Shown in pieces: positions 10,965 through 20,178 of a stretch of 64,000 nt of DNA (position 1 is the stretch's first letter; each line of letters starts with the position of its first letter). Source of the DNA: Arenibacter sp. ARW7G5Y1. Lineage in GTDB: Bacteria; Bacteroidota; Bacteroidia; Flavobacteriales; Flavobacteriaceae. The stretch is taken from NCBI RefSeq assembly GCF_003201775.1, contig NZ_QJJZ01000016.1, forward strand, positions 40,631 to 104,630, written 5' to 3'. Under the pieces are notes generated by a model. The model saw only the letters and a program-made list of their open reading frames with translations, searched no databases and had not been told where the DNA came from. The position numbers were made by a program, and so were the translations under genes.

Positions 10965-11103
10965 AAGTATAGATTTTATTTGTTCTATTTAAAATATGCC
11001 ATGTACAAAATTGAGAACGAACATAAATACAACAATGTTATAATTAAAACTAAAAAATAATGCACAGCCGGAAATTCATAATTCCTTGGTACTAGCTCTC
11101 AAA

Positions 11104-12636
11104 TTATTCCCATTCGATCGTTGCAGGTGGTTTGGAACTAATATCATAAACCACTCTATTTACACCCCTAACCTTATTGATAATGTCGTTGGAGGTTTTT
11201 TGAAGGAACTCATAGGGTAAATTTACCCAATCGGCCGTCATACCATCCGTGCTTTCCACCGCTCTTAAAGCTACACATTTTTCATAAGTCCTTTCATCTC
11301 CCATTACACCTACACTATTCACAGGCAAAAGCATAGCCCCTGCTTGCCAAACCTTATCATAAAGTCCCCATTCCTTTAATCCGTTGATAAAGATGGCATC
11401 TACCTCCTGCAAAATAGCCACTTTCTCGCGTGTAATATCCCCAAGGATGCGAATGGCCAAGCCTGGTCCAGGGAAGGGATGCCTTCCCAACAACTCCTTA
11501 TCTATTCCCAAACTGGCACCAACACGCCTAACCTCATCTTTAAACAACATTCGTAAGGGCTCCACTACCTTCAATTTCATATAATCTGGCAATCCACCAA
11601 CATTATGATGACTTTTAATGGTGGCTGACGGACCTCCCGTGGCAGAGACAGATTCTATAACATCGGGATATATTGTTCCTTGTGCCAACCATTTTGCATC
11701 TTCCACCAAATGGGATTCATCATCAAAGACCTCAATAAAGACCCTTCCAATGGTCTTTCTTTTCTTCTCAGGATCACTTTCCCCTTCCAGACTATCCAAA
11801 AAACGTGCCGAAGCGTCAACACCCTTCACATTTAATCCCATTCCTTCATATTGGTCCAATACCGATTGGAACTCGTTTTTCCTCAACAGTCCATTATTAA
11901 CGAAAATACAGTGTAAATGTTTTCCAATTGCTCTGTGCAATAAGACTGCGGCTACTGTGGAGTCCACCCCCCCGGACAGCCCAAGTATTACCTTTTCACC
12001 TCCAATTTTAGCCTTTAATTCCGCAACGGTAGTTTCAACGAAAGAATCCGGGGTCCATGTTTGGGCCACCCCAGCTATATGTACCAAAAAGTTTTCCAAC
12101 AATTTCTTCCCATCGGTAGTATGATATACTTCCGGATGAAATTGAATGGCATAGGTATCTTCCCCTTTTAACTTATAGGCCGCATTTTCCACATCATGGG
12201 TACTTGCCAATTTAATGGCTCCTTCAGGTAATTTTTTAATGGTATCGCTATGGCTCATCCAAACCTGGCTTCCTTCAGAAATCCCTTGAAAAAAGGATTC
12301 ACTGTGATCTATAAAGGACAATTTTGCCCTGCCGTATTCACGGGTATTGGAAGGAGCCACATTGCCACCGTTAAAGTGCGCCAAATATTGGGCTCCGTAA
12401 CAAACTGCCAATAGAGGTTTCTTCCCTTTGATCTGGGATAGATCAGGATGTGGAGCTTCATCCCCCCTAACAGAAAAAGGCGATCCAGAAAGGATAACAG
12501 CCTTGTATTCCGATAAATCTTCGGGCAAATGGTTGTACGGTTTTATTTCGCAGAAAATATTAAGTTCCCTGACCCTTCTAGCGATGAGCTGCGTATACTG
12601 GGAACCAAAATCTAATATGAGGACGTTATTTTGCAT
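11104..12636 (-). CDS. guaA: GMP synthase (glutamine-hydrolysing)
   Basis: GuaA converts XMP to GMP with ATP and glutamine. I start at the ATG at 12636 ([16 protein letters not shown]), giving 510 aa; a longer in-frame start at 12711 would add a hydrophobic, unlikely leader. The amidotransferase nucleophile Cys is near residue 79 in [12 protein letters not shown] and its His in [10 protein letters not shown]. The ATP-pyrophosphatase loop [12 protein letters not shown] is near residue 220. The C-terminal dimerisation domain ends in the family-typical KPPATIEWE. The next gene on the strand is the LysM-PBP1 protein, 139 bases away. Confidence 0.96.
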   Translation of the reverse strand: MQNNVLILDFGSQYTQLIARRVRELNIFCEIKPYNHLPEDLSEYKAVILSGSPFSVRGDEAPHPDLSQIKGKKPLLAVCYGAQYLAHFNGGNVAPSNTREYGRAKLSFIDHSESFFQGISEGSQVWMSHSDTIKKLPEGAIKLASTHDVENAAYKLKGEDTYAIQFHPEVYHTTDGKKLLENFLVHIAGVAQTWTPDSFVETTVAELKAKIGGEKVILGLSGGVDSTVAAVLLHRAIGKHLHCIFVNNGLLRKNEFQSVLDQYEGMGLNVKGVDASARFLDSLEGESDPEKKRKTIGRVFIEVFDDESHLVEDAKWLAQGTIYPDVIESVSATGGPSATIKSHHNVGGLPDYMKLKVVEPLRMLFKDEVRRVGASLGIDKELLGRHPFPGPGLAIRILGDITREKVAILQEVDAIFINGLKEWGLYDKVWQAGAMLLPVNSVGVMGDERTYEKCVALRAVESTDGMTADWVNLPYEFLQKTSNDIINKVRGVNRVVYDISSKPPATIEWE

Positions 12637-13053
12637 GGGCAAAAATAGTAATTTGAAATTTTTGAAAAAGTATCTTTTGGGTATAATAATCACAAAACTT
12701 ATAAACAGCAAGTTATTGGGGAGGCTATTTGTCGATATAGCCTATTAAACAAGGGCTTCATTAAAGCCGTAAAAAACACAAAAATTGCCCGTAACCCACA
12801 ACAATCCAATTGGAACAGGGTGAAAATTTGGCTCAATTGCAAAGATTTTTTAATATAAGCACAAAAAAAGCCCGGTAACCAACCGGGCTTACTAATCAAA
12901 ACCAACCTAAACCAATTAGCTAATTATTAGTACTCACAATTTCCTGAGAAATTATTTTCAAATTCATAGCAATTTATATCTATAACACCTGAGAAAAGAA
13001 ATACCCTACTCCAACATTTATTTTTATCTTTAATAAACCTAAAAAAGTTTATC
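12637..13053. other. Divergent spacer with leader-like short ORF and hairpin
   Basis: This spacer lies between guaA (minus) and an FMN-binding gene (plus). On the minus strand it contains a 15-codon frame at 12920-12967 (MNLKIISQEIVSTNN), followed by an intrinsic terminator hairpin at 12868-12890 and then about 230 bases up to guaA. Nothing else gene-like is visible. The short ORF plus terminator could be a small transcript or an attenuator-type leader for guaA. Confidence 0.45.
12868..12890 (-). terminator. Intrinsic terminator without an obvious upstream gene
   Basis: On the minus strand AAGCCCGGT pairs with ACCGGGCTT across a five-base loop and is followed by seven T. It faces guaA, which starts 230 bases further along. 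The only frame ending before it is the 15-codon one at 12920-12967. Confidence 0.75.
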
Positions 13054-13599
13054 ATGGCCACCGATTATTTAGAGGAAATAAAGGAAGAACTACAAAAGGC
13101 CCCCAAGGAAAAAGACCATCCCTTTCGTTTTTTCACGCTTGCCACTGTAGGGTTGGACCAGGTAGCCCGTTTACGCACTGTCGTATTGAGGGAAGTTTCC
13201 GAAAATCTACTACTGATTTTTTATACCGATAAGCGCTCAAAAAAAATTACCCATATAAAAGAAAACAAAAGGGTTAGCCTACTCCTATACCATCCAGGTA
13301 AACTGCTTCAATTAAAAATCGAAGGCACGGCCACCTACAAAGATGACGATGCCACCAAAGAGCAATATTGGAGCAAACTGGACAGCTACGCAAAAAAGCA
13401 ATACACTACTAGCAGGTCTCCTGGGAGTAATTTAATCAACCCCCAAAATCTTGAATATTTGAGTGAAGAAAACCATTTCTGTCTTGTAGAGATTACACCC
13501 TACAAAATTGAATATCTAAAGTTAAGTCAACCCCACCATATTAGGGTCCGATTCTCCAAAGTAGGTGTACAATGGGAAAGTGAATACTTGGTGCCCTAA
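13054..13599 (+). CDS. Pyridoxamine 5'-phosphate oxidase-like FMN-binding protein
   Basis: The 181-aa product has the split-barrel FMN-binding fold of the PNPOx-like superfamily: FRFFTLATVGLDQVARLRTV, FYTDKRSKKITHIKEN and KRVSLLLYHP, with a C-terminal VRVRF-like strand. True pyridoxine oxidases are longer and carry a distinct C-terminal dimerisation motif that I do not see. A general flavin-dependent oxidoreductase is therefore safer than PdxH; the substrate is unknown. It is monocistronic and converges with the PLP decarboxylase gene, only seven bases separating their stops. Confidence 0.82.
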   Translation: MATDYLEEIKEELQKAPKEKDHPFRFFTLATVGLDQVARLRTVVLREVSENLLLIFYTDKRSKKITHIKENKRVSLLLYHPGKLLQLKIEGTATYKDDDATKEQYWSKLDSYAKKQYTTSRSPGSNLINPQNLEYLSEENHFCLVEITPYKIEYLKLSQPHHIRVRFSKVGVQWESEYLVP

Positions 13600-13606
13600 C
13601 ACCATT

Positions 13607-14983
13607 CTAGGCCATGGAATCCAATATCATCGAGATATCCTTCTCCGTGGTATCCGGATTAATAAAACAAAAACGAGCCGCCGTTTCATAAACACCCTTT
13701 TGTCTATACTTGGTGGGCGTTACAAGGGCAAAACCTTCCCGGTGATTTTTATAGGTCCATTGGGTATAATCTTCTGGAGACCATCCCTTTCTTCTAAACA
13801 AAACACAGGAAAGACTTGGCTCCCTTACCAATTCCACCAAGGGGTGCCTATTTATTAATTCCCCTGCCAAATTGGCCAACCCAATACCCTGATCAACTGC
13901 CCATGAATATTTATCGGTCCCGTGCATGGCCAGTGAAAACCAAAGCGGCAATCCCCTGACCCTACGTGTCAATTGTATTTGATAATCCGAAGGGTTAAAA
14001 CCATGGGCACCCTCATCCTTAAATATTTCCAAATAGGAACCTTCCTGCGAATGCGCTTCCTTGGCCAATTCCGGATTTTTATAAATTATGGCCCCACAAT
14101 CATAGGGTGAAAAAAGCCATTTATGCGGGTCAATGGTAATACTATCAGCCCTTTCTATCCCTTGAAACAAGGGCCGGGCCGATTTAGAGGCCAAGGCGCC
14201 CCCTCCATAGGCGGCATCCACATGGAACCAAAGGTTTTCGGTCTTGCAAATTTCGGCAATACCGGACAAATCATCTATTATACCAGCGTTTGTGGTACCC
14301 CCAGTTGCCACAACGGCAAATAACCTATCCCTTTGTTGGGCATCCAAGGAATTTAATCTTTCACTTAGGGCCTCTGCGGTCATCTTTTCCTCGGTTTCCA
14401 CCAAAAGCACATCACAATCTATCACCTTGGCCATCGACTTTACCGATGAATGGGCTCCGGATGAGGTTATGATCAAGCCTTTTTTATTCACATTCCCCGG
14501 ATTCTTCCTCCAATTTTCCCTAGCAGTTACCATGGCCGATAAATTGGCAGCCGTTCCGCCGCTGGTAAATACCCCGAACGATCCCTTTGGCAAACCAGTT
14601 AAGGTCACCAACCATTTCATAGCCTCATTTTCGCAAAATATGCCCCCTGCCCCTTCCATCCAATACGCTCCGTGAATACTTGATGCCGAAGTTACCAGAT
14701 CGAACATGACCGCCGCTCTTGTAGGTGAGGCCGGTACAAATGCCAAATGTCTGGGGTGATCAATAGGTACGGTAGCTTTTATAAGTACCTCTTTAAACAA
14801 CTGAAAAGCCCTTTCCCCGCCTATTCCATCGGGAGTTATTGTTTCCCCAACCAAGCTCTTTAACTCTTCTTCTTTTTTAGGTTTGCCCAATTCAGGAGCT
14901 GGGTGGGTAATTCGACCAATGGCGTATTTCATGACATCCAATGTCATTTCCACCATTTCAAAGTCTATTTTGTGCATGGACAT
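13607..14983 (-). CDS. PLP-dependent group II amino acid decarboxylase
   Basis: The 458-aa protein resembles the aromatic-L-amino-acid/glutamate decarboxylase family. Seen are VFTSGGTAANLSAMVTAREN (cofactor phosphate binding), FHVDAAYGGG with the Asp that pairs with the PLP ring nitrogen, and ITIDPHKWLFSPYDCG, whose Lys near residue 288 would form the internal aldimine. The product would be an amine released from an amino acid, but the residues seen do not fix the substrate. It has no signal peptide, so it is cytoplasmic. The gene stands alone between a convergent gene and bshC. Confidence 0.87.
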   Translation of the reverse strand: MSMHKIDFEMVEMTLDVMKYAIGRITHPAPELGKPKKEEELKSLVGETITPDGIGGERAFQLFKEVLIKATVPIDHPRHLAFVPASPTRAAVMFDLVTSASSIHGAYWMEGAGGIFCENEAMKWLVTLTGLPKGSFGVFTSGGTAANLSAMVTARENWRKNPGNVNKKGLIITSSGAHSSVKSMAKVIDCDVLLVETEEKMTAEALSERLNSLDAQQRDRLFAVVATGGTTNAGIIDDLSGIAEICKTENLWFHVDAAYGGGALASKSARPLFQGIERADSITIDPHKWLFSPYDCGAIIYKNPELAKEAHSQEGSYLEIFKDEGAHGFNPSDYQIQLTRRVRGLPLWFSLAMHGTDKYSWAVDQGIGLANLAGELINRHPLVELVREPSLSCVLFRRKGWSPEDYTQWTYKNHREGFALVTPTKYRQKGVYETAARFCFINPDTTEKDISMILDSMA

Positions 14984-15056
14984 AGTCTGTTTTTAACAAA
15001 TATAAGCTTTTTGCCTATCTACAAGTCTGCCCGGAAGTGCAATAAACCAGTGTAGA

Positions 15057-16658
15057 TCAATCCATTTTTACAATGGAAAACTCTCCGGAAAGTGGCCTGA
15101 GTGCCTTCATCAAATGCGGAATCAGTCGCTCTCCATACTCTAAATAAAGTTCTGAGAAATTAAGGTTGCGTTCTTGCAGTGATCTATTGGGGAAAAGTTG
15201 ATTCTGAATATCCGTCATTCTCACTACATGGTCCTGTAACTTCCTTTTTTGCGCCTTCAGCAATCTGGCCTGCAAATTATCCAACCCCTTTAACTGTTTC
15301 ACCTCCTGAGCTTTAACCGCCCCCAAAAAGGAGGCGTCCGTTTGGGCGGCCAAGTCGTACAATTCCTTGAACTGTTCCTGTAAATATTTTTTTTGGGGTG
15401 AAAAATCGATATCAATATTGGATATTTCCCTAATCTTTTTGTTTATAAAACTACTTTGCTTTAAAAAAATATCGGAAAGGGAAATATTCATTCTCCTTAA
15501 TTTATCCATCTGCTTCCCTGTAATGACCAAGGCCGAATTTCGCAGCAATAATATTGGAAAAGGCACCTTCATTTCGGTAAACATGGGTTTCAATTGCAAC
15601 CAATACGCCAATTCGCCGCCACCACCTATATAACACAAATTGGGCAAAATCACCTCCTGATAAAGAGGTCTGGTAATGACATTCGGCGAAAATCGCTCAG
15701 GATAATTCTCCAATTCCGCAAGAATTTCTTCTTTGCTAAATTCAATTTTAGTATCATTTATATAAAATCTACCATCCTGCTCCACAATCCGCTCACGGAC
15801 CCCATCGATCAAATAAAAATAATTGATTTCCCTTGGATTGACCTGTATACCATATTTTTCCGGAAGTTGCTGTAGTTGATCTATGGTTTCAACCACCTTA
15901 TTGTACGTAGCATTTTCCAGCAAATCGCGCTTTACATAAGGTACCAATAAACGCTTTAAGGCCGTATTGTTCCCATCCAAAATAACCAAACCGTGTTCGC
16001 CAAAAAGTTCATTGGCCAAAAAACGGGTGGCATCCGTAAGGTTATCGTGCTCCAAATATGCCCTACTAAACCATTCCTTAAGTTTACCGGCATTTATACT
16101 GTTGCCCATTTCATTGGAAAAAGCCTCTAGGATAGATTCCAGTCCATCGGTTGCCAAAGGCCCTACCGCACCTGAAACATTTTTATTCCATTGTAATTTT
16201 TTTCCCTTGAAATTGAAGTAGTTTATTTCATCAAAGTCATGATCTTCGGTCGCCATCCAATAAATAGGCACAAAGTTACTTTCCGGATTGGCCAGCTTCA
16301 GTTCTTTGGTCAAATTAATGGTAGATATGATCTTGTACAAGAAATACAATGGCCCGGTAAACAAGTTTAATTGATGCCCTGTTACTACCGTAAATGTAGA
16401 GGCTTCCTTAAGGAGCGATATATTCACCCTGGTATCCTCCGAAACATCAACATCCTTATACTGGTTTTTCAGAACCGAATACAGCACTTCACGATGGGCC
16501 TTAGGGAAATTTTGCTTGGCTTTGATCTGCTCCGCAAACTGATCTATTTGAGGTGGCCTCCCATAAAATGGGGACAAACATTCCTTCCCATCAAGATAGT
16601 CACATATTAAATTGGAAAAATAACCAGTTTTTTTAAAGGGTATACATTCGACTTCCAT
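15057..16658 (-). CDS. bshC: Bacillithiol biosynthesis cysteine-adding enzyme BshC
   Basis: BshC adds cysteine to glucosaminyl malate, the last step of bacillithiol synthesis. The 533-aa protein shows the family signatures VVTGHQLNLFTGPLYFLYKI, MATEDHDFDEINYF, CYIGGGGELAYWLQLKPMF and LLRNSALVI, and a C-terminal coiled-coil stretch (LQARLLKAQKRKLQDHV). Length fits the family. bshA and bshB are not in the window, as expected since they are often unlinked. Presence of bacillithiol fits with the thiol-dependent arsenate reductase near 62 kb, although that link is only suggestive. Confidence 0.95.
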   Translation of the reverse strand: MEVECIPFKKTGYFSNLICDYLDGKECLSPFYGRPPQIDQFAEQIKAKQNFPKAHREVLYSVLKNQYKDVDVSEDTRVNISLLKEASTFTVVTGHQLNLFTGPLYFLYKIISTINLTKELKLANPESNFVPIYWMATEDHDFDEINYFNFKGKKLQWNKNVSGAVGPLATDGLESILEAFSNEMGNSINAGKLKEWFSRAYLEHDNLTDATRFLANELFGEHGLVILDGNNTALKRLLVPYVKRDLLENATYNKVVETIDQLQQLPEKYGIQVNPREINYFYLIDGVRERIVEQDGRFYINDTKIEFSKEEILAELENYPERFSPNVITRPLYQEVILPNLCYIGGGGELAYWLQLKPMFTEMKVPFPILLLRNSALVITGKQMDKLRRMNISLSDIFLKQSSFINKKIREISNIDIDFSPQKKYLQEQFKELYDLAAQTDASFLGAVKAQEVKQLKGLDNLQARLLKAQKRKLQDHVVRMTDIQNQLFPNRSLQERNLNFSELYLEYGERLIPHLMKALRPLSGEFSIVKMD

Positions 16659-16859
16659 AGAAATATTGGTAATAGCTGGTAAAGATAAAATTATCCCTTT
16701 TTTCAGTTCCTAAAAATACGTTAAGAAGTTTAATATTCACCTTTTTAATATCTTTTTGATAGGCACCCTACCCTATGCTGGATGTGGCAAGTATTATTGA
16801 AAGACAACCAATATCACGAATATTCCTTAGATTTGATTCTTGCAAATCAATGGATTTAA

Positions 16860-19316
16860 ATGAAAAAACTGCTACTATCCTTTTTTCTCCTTTCAACCTC
16901 CTTGGGTATTTCCCAAAAATTACTATCTCCGTCGGAATTTTTAGGATATGAATTGGGAACAGAATTTACAAGGCACCATCAAGTGGTGGACTATTATAAA
17001 TATCTGGCCGAAAATGCTTCGGATCGTGTTAAATTGGTGGAATATGGAAAAACCAATGAACGTAGGCCCCTGATCGTTGCCTTTGTTTCTACTTCGGAAA
17101 ACATGGCAAATTTGGAGAGCATTAGATTGGAGCACATGATGAATACCACGGGCCAGGGATCACCCACCAAGGCCGTCGTTTGGTTAAGTTACAATGTTCA
17201 CGGCAATGAAAGCGTAAGTTCCGAAGCTTCCATGCAGACCACTTATGAACTTTTGACCAGTAAATCGGCTTATTTGGAAAATACGGTAGTAATCATAGAC
17301 CCCTGCATTAATCCAGATGGTCGCGATCGATATGTTAACTGGTACAATCAATTCAAAAACACTCCCCACAATATAGACCCCAACAGCAAGGAACACCATG
17401 AAGGTTGGCTTAACGGGCGTTCCAACCACTATATGTTCGACCTAAACCGGGATTGGGCATGGCTTACCCAAATTGAGAGTCAACAACGTATAAAAGTTTT
17501 CAACCAATGGTTACCACATGTACATGTTGATTTCCATGAACAAGGAGTAAACAACCCCTATTATTTTGCCCCGGCCGCTGAACCCTTTCATGAAGTGGTA
17601 ACCGATTTTCAACGCGATTTTCAGATTACCATTGGGAAGAACCACGCAAAGTACTTTGATGCCAATGGCTGGTTTTATTTTACAAAAGAAGTTTTTGACC
17701 TTTTATATCCCAGTTATGGTGATACCTACCCCACCTATAATGGCGGCATTGGAATGACCTATGAGCAAGGAGGCAGTGGACGTGCCGGACTGGGAGTAAG
17801 AACCTTTATTGGGGACACCCTTACCTTACATGACCGTATTGCCCATCATCTTACCACTGGTCTCTCTACCGTGGAAGTAGCTTCCAAAAACACAGAAAAA
17901 TTAAATAGGGAATTCAAGAAGTTTTATCAGGAAAAAAGTTTCAAATACAAAAGTTACGTAATGAATGGGGATCCCGATAAAATTGATGCTCTTGCGAACC
18001 TCCTTAGGTCCCATGAGATTAAATATGGCTGGGCCAAAGAGGGTACTGCCAAAGGCCATCTTTATAGTTCGGGTAAATTGGGCTCCATAAAAACCACCCC
18101 ATCCAGTTTGGTGGTTTCCAGCGATCAGACCAAAGGCACCCTGGCCCAGGTTCTTTTGGAACCCAGTACAAAGCTAAGTGATTCACTTACCTATGATATA
18201 ACCGCATGGTCCTTACCTTATGCATACGGCTTGGAGGCTATTGCTTCCCAAGCATTAGTGGAATCTGTACCCTCTGGGGACTGGGAAATTTTCCCTCCCA
18301 TGTCCGCCAACATCAACCTGGACACCTATGCCTATATAAGCGATTGGTCCAGCATGAAAGACGCCCGTTTTTTAACTGCATTGTTGAATGAAAATATCAG
18401 GGTGCGATTTGCTAAAAATCCTTTTCGGGCAGAAGGCAAAAAATTTGACCGGGGGAGCTTGATCATTACCAAAGGCGACAATAAAAACCACAAAGACTTT
18501 TTGGAAACCTTGAGTCGCGTTGCGAACAACACTAGGACCATATTGACCCCAGCCAATACCGGATTTGTGGAAAAAGGAAATGATTTTGGTTCCAGCTATG
18601 TCCCTATGATTACCGATACCAAAATAGCCATGCTATCCGGAGAACCTGTGAGCACCCTCGAATTTGGGGAAATTTGGCACTTTTTTGAACAACAACTTCA
18701 CTATCCACTAACTATTTTGGATACCGAATATTACGATGAGGTGGATTTGTCCGAATACGACGTCCTTATACTACCCAACGGTTGGTATAGCCAATTCTTT
18801 ACCAAGGAGAAACGACAAGAACTAAAGGACTTTGTCTCCAATGGAGGAAAGTTGATTGCCATGGAAGGAGCCATAAAAGGTATAAATGGGGAGAACGGGT
18901 TTGCCATAAAGGAAAAGGAAACAAAGAAAGACAGTACAGAGAATATACTCCCATATGAAGATGCGGAACGCGAAAATATTAAAAATGCAATTACCGGCGC
19001 CATCTTTAAAACCAAGGTCGACCAAACACATCCCTTGGCATATGGTTATGGCGATCGTTATTTTACCCTTAAATTAAGTGACGATGCCTTTGAAAAATTA
19101 GAGACCGGGACCGTGGTCTACTTGGAGAACGCCAATTCAAAGGTTGCAGGCTTTGCTGGTAGCGAGGCAAAGAAAAAAATTGCCAATACAATGGTATTCG
19201 GTGTAGAGGAAGTGGGCAAGGGCCAAGTTATTTATATGGTAGACAACCCATTGTTTAGGGGCTTTTGGGAAAATGGCAAACTCTTCTTCGTCAATGCACT
19301 TTTTATGGTAAAATAA
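16860..19316 (+). CDS. Secreted M14 family zinc carboxypeptidase
   Basis: The 818-aa product has a signal peptide (MKKLLLSFFLLSTSLGISQ) and an M14 peptidase domain. The first zinc ligands are in YNVHGNESVSSEASM (HxxE, near residues 113-116), followed by INPDGRDRYVNW and the DLNRDWAWL motif. The third ligand is in HVHVDFHEQG. A Glu in GMTYEQGGSG near residue 300 is in place as general base. The C-terminal half (from about residue 580) carries a class I glutamine-amidotransferase-like fold with LPNGWYSQFF and GGKLIAMEG, as in many Bacteroidota M14 proteins. A TAGATTTG -7-like box lies at 16828-16835. Confidence 0.9.
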   Translation: MKKLLLSFFLLSTSLGISQKLLSPSEFLGYELGTEFTRHHQVVDYYKYLAENASDRVKLVEYGKTNERRPLIVAFVSTSENMANLESIRLEHMMNTTGQGSPTKAVVWLSYNVHGNESVSSEASMQTTYELLTSKSAYLENTVVIIDPCINPDGRDRYVNWYNQFKNTPHNIDPNSKEHHEGWLNGRSNHYMFDLNRDWAWLTQIESQQRIKVFNQWLPHVHVDFHEQGVNNPYYFAPAAEPFHEVVTDFQRDFQITIGKNHAKYFDANGWFYFTKEVFDLLYPSYGDTYPTYNGGIGMTYEQGGSGRAGLGVRTFIGDTLTLHDRIAHHLTTGLSTVEVASKNTEKLNREFKKFYQEKSFKYKSYVMNGDPDKIDALANLLRSHEIKYGWAKEGTAKGHLYSSGKLGSIKTTPSSLVVSSDQTKGTLAQVLLEPSTKLSDSLTYDITAWSLPYAYGLEAIASQALVESVPSGDWEIFPPMSANINLDTYAYISDWSSMKDARFLTALLNENIRVRFAKNPFRAEGKKFDRGSLIITKGDNKNHKDFLETLSRVANNTRTILTPANTGFVEKGNDFGSSYVPMITDTKIAMLSGEPVSTLEFGEIWHFFEQQLHYPLTILDTEYYDEVDLSEYDVLILPNGWYSQFFTKEKRQELKDFVSNGGKLIAMEGAIKGINGENGFAIKEKETKKDSTENILPYEDAERENIKNAITGAIFKTKVDQTHPLAYGYGDRYFTLKLSDDAFEKLETGTVVYLENANSKVAGFAGSEAKKKIANTMVFGVEEVGKGQVIYMVDNPLFRGFWENGKLFFVNALFMVK

Positions 19317-19568
19317 TGCAAGTAGGACCACTTCAGCCCTTTTACCAAACAAGTTCTATTTACTATCGCAACCTTTTAACATATTAATAAAAATCAAAAA
19401 AAAAAAAACATGTAGTAATTTTACACACCCCTTCCTAACCTAGGCACAAATTTGAATTTTATCCAGATCTTAAAATTGGACCAAAGCGGGCAACCCAAAT
19501 ATTTTGAATGCTTTACCCAAACCATACGATCGGTATAAGAAATAGCAACAACCATAAGATATTGAAAC

Positions 19569-20021
19569 ATGAAGAACATTTTTGAGAAAAAAGTAGTAGA
19601 CGGACTTATAGAAAGAATCAATAAATTAACTCCCAAAAGCAAGGGAATATGGGGCAAAATGAATGTTGCCCAGATGTTGGCCCACTGCAATGTCCCCTAT
19701 GAAATGGTGTATACCGAAAAGCACCCCAAACCCAACGGACCAATAAGGCTTATGCTTAAACTTTTTGTAAAAAAAACTGTGGTCGGTGAAAAACCTTATA
19801 AAAGAAATAGCAGAACTGCTCCAGCCTTCTTAATCGTTGACGAAAGGGATTTTGATGATGAAAAGATGCGATTGATAGACCATTTGATACAAACCCAAGA
19901 ATTGGGGGAGGATTACTTTCACAATAAGGAATCACATTCTTTTGGAGCCTTGGGCAAAACGGAATGGAACAATATGTTTTACAAGCATCTCAATCATCAT
20001 CTGGAACAATTTGGAGTATAG
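19569..20021 (+). CDS. DUF1569 (DinB-like) protein
   Basis: The 150-aa protein matches DUF1569, a family with the DinB-type four-helix bundle: KVVDGLIERINKLTPKSKG, GKMNVAQMLAHCNVPYEM and the closing HLNHHLEQFG. His residues at these positions would bind a metal in active DinB-like enzymes. No signal peptide; probably cytoplasmic. Function unknown. It is preceded by 251 bases with no visible gene and followed by the GH20 gene, 157 bases away. Confidence 0.8.
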   Translation: MKNIFEKKVVDGLIERINKLTPKSKGIWGKMNVAQMLAHCNVPYEMVYTEKHPKPNGPIRLMLKLFVKKTVVGEKPYKRNSRTAPAFLIVDERDFDDEKMRLIDHLIQTQELGEDYFHNKESHSFGALGKTEWNNMFYKHLNHHLEQFGV

Positions 20022-20178
20022 CAAATAAAGGAATATAGCTTTTAGCCACTTAATAAATACCTTCCCAGAGAGCTCTGTATCGTTCCCTGAAAAATGATTT
20101 ATTATTTGAATATTATTCAATATTTTTACAGATTAATCAAAATACCAATTCCACTATCAATTCCCAATTTTAAATTTC

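Noticed and set aside
12699..12905. Minus-strand 68-codon frame upstream of guaA
   Set aside because: It crosses the terminator hairpin and has no protein-like composition.
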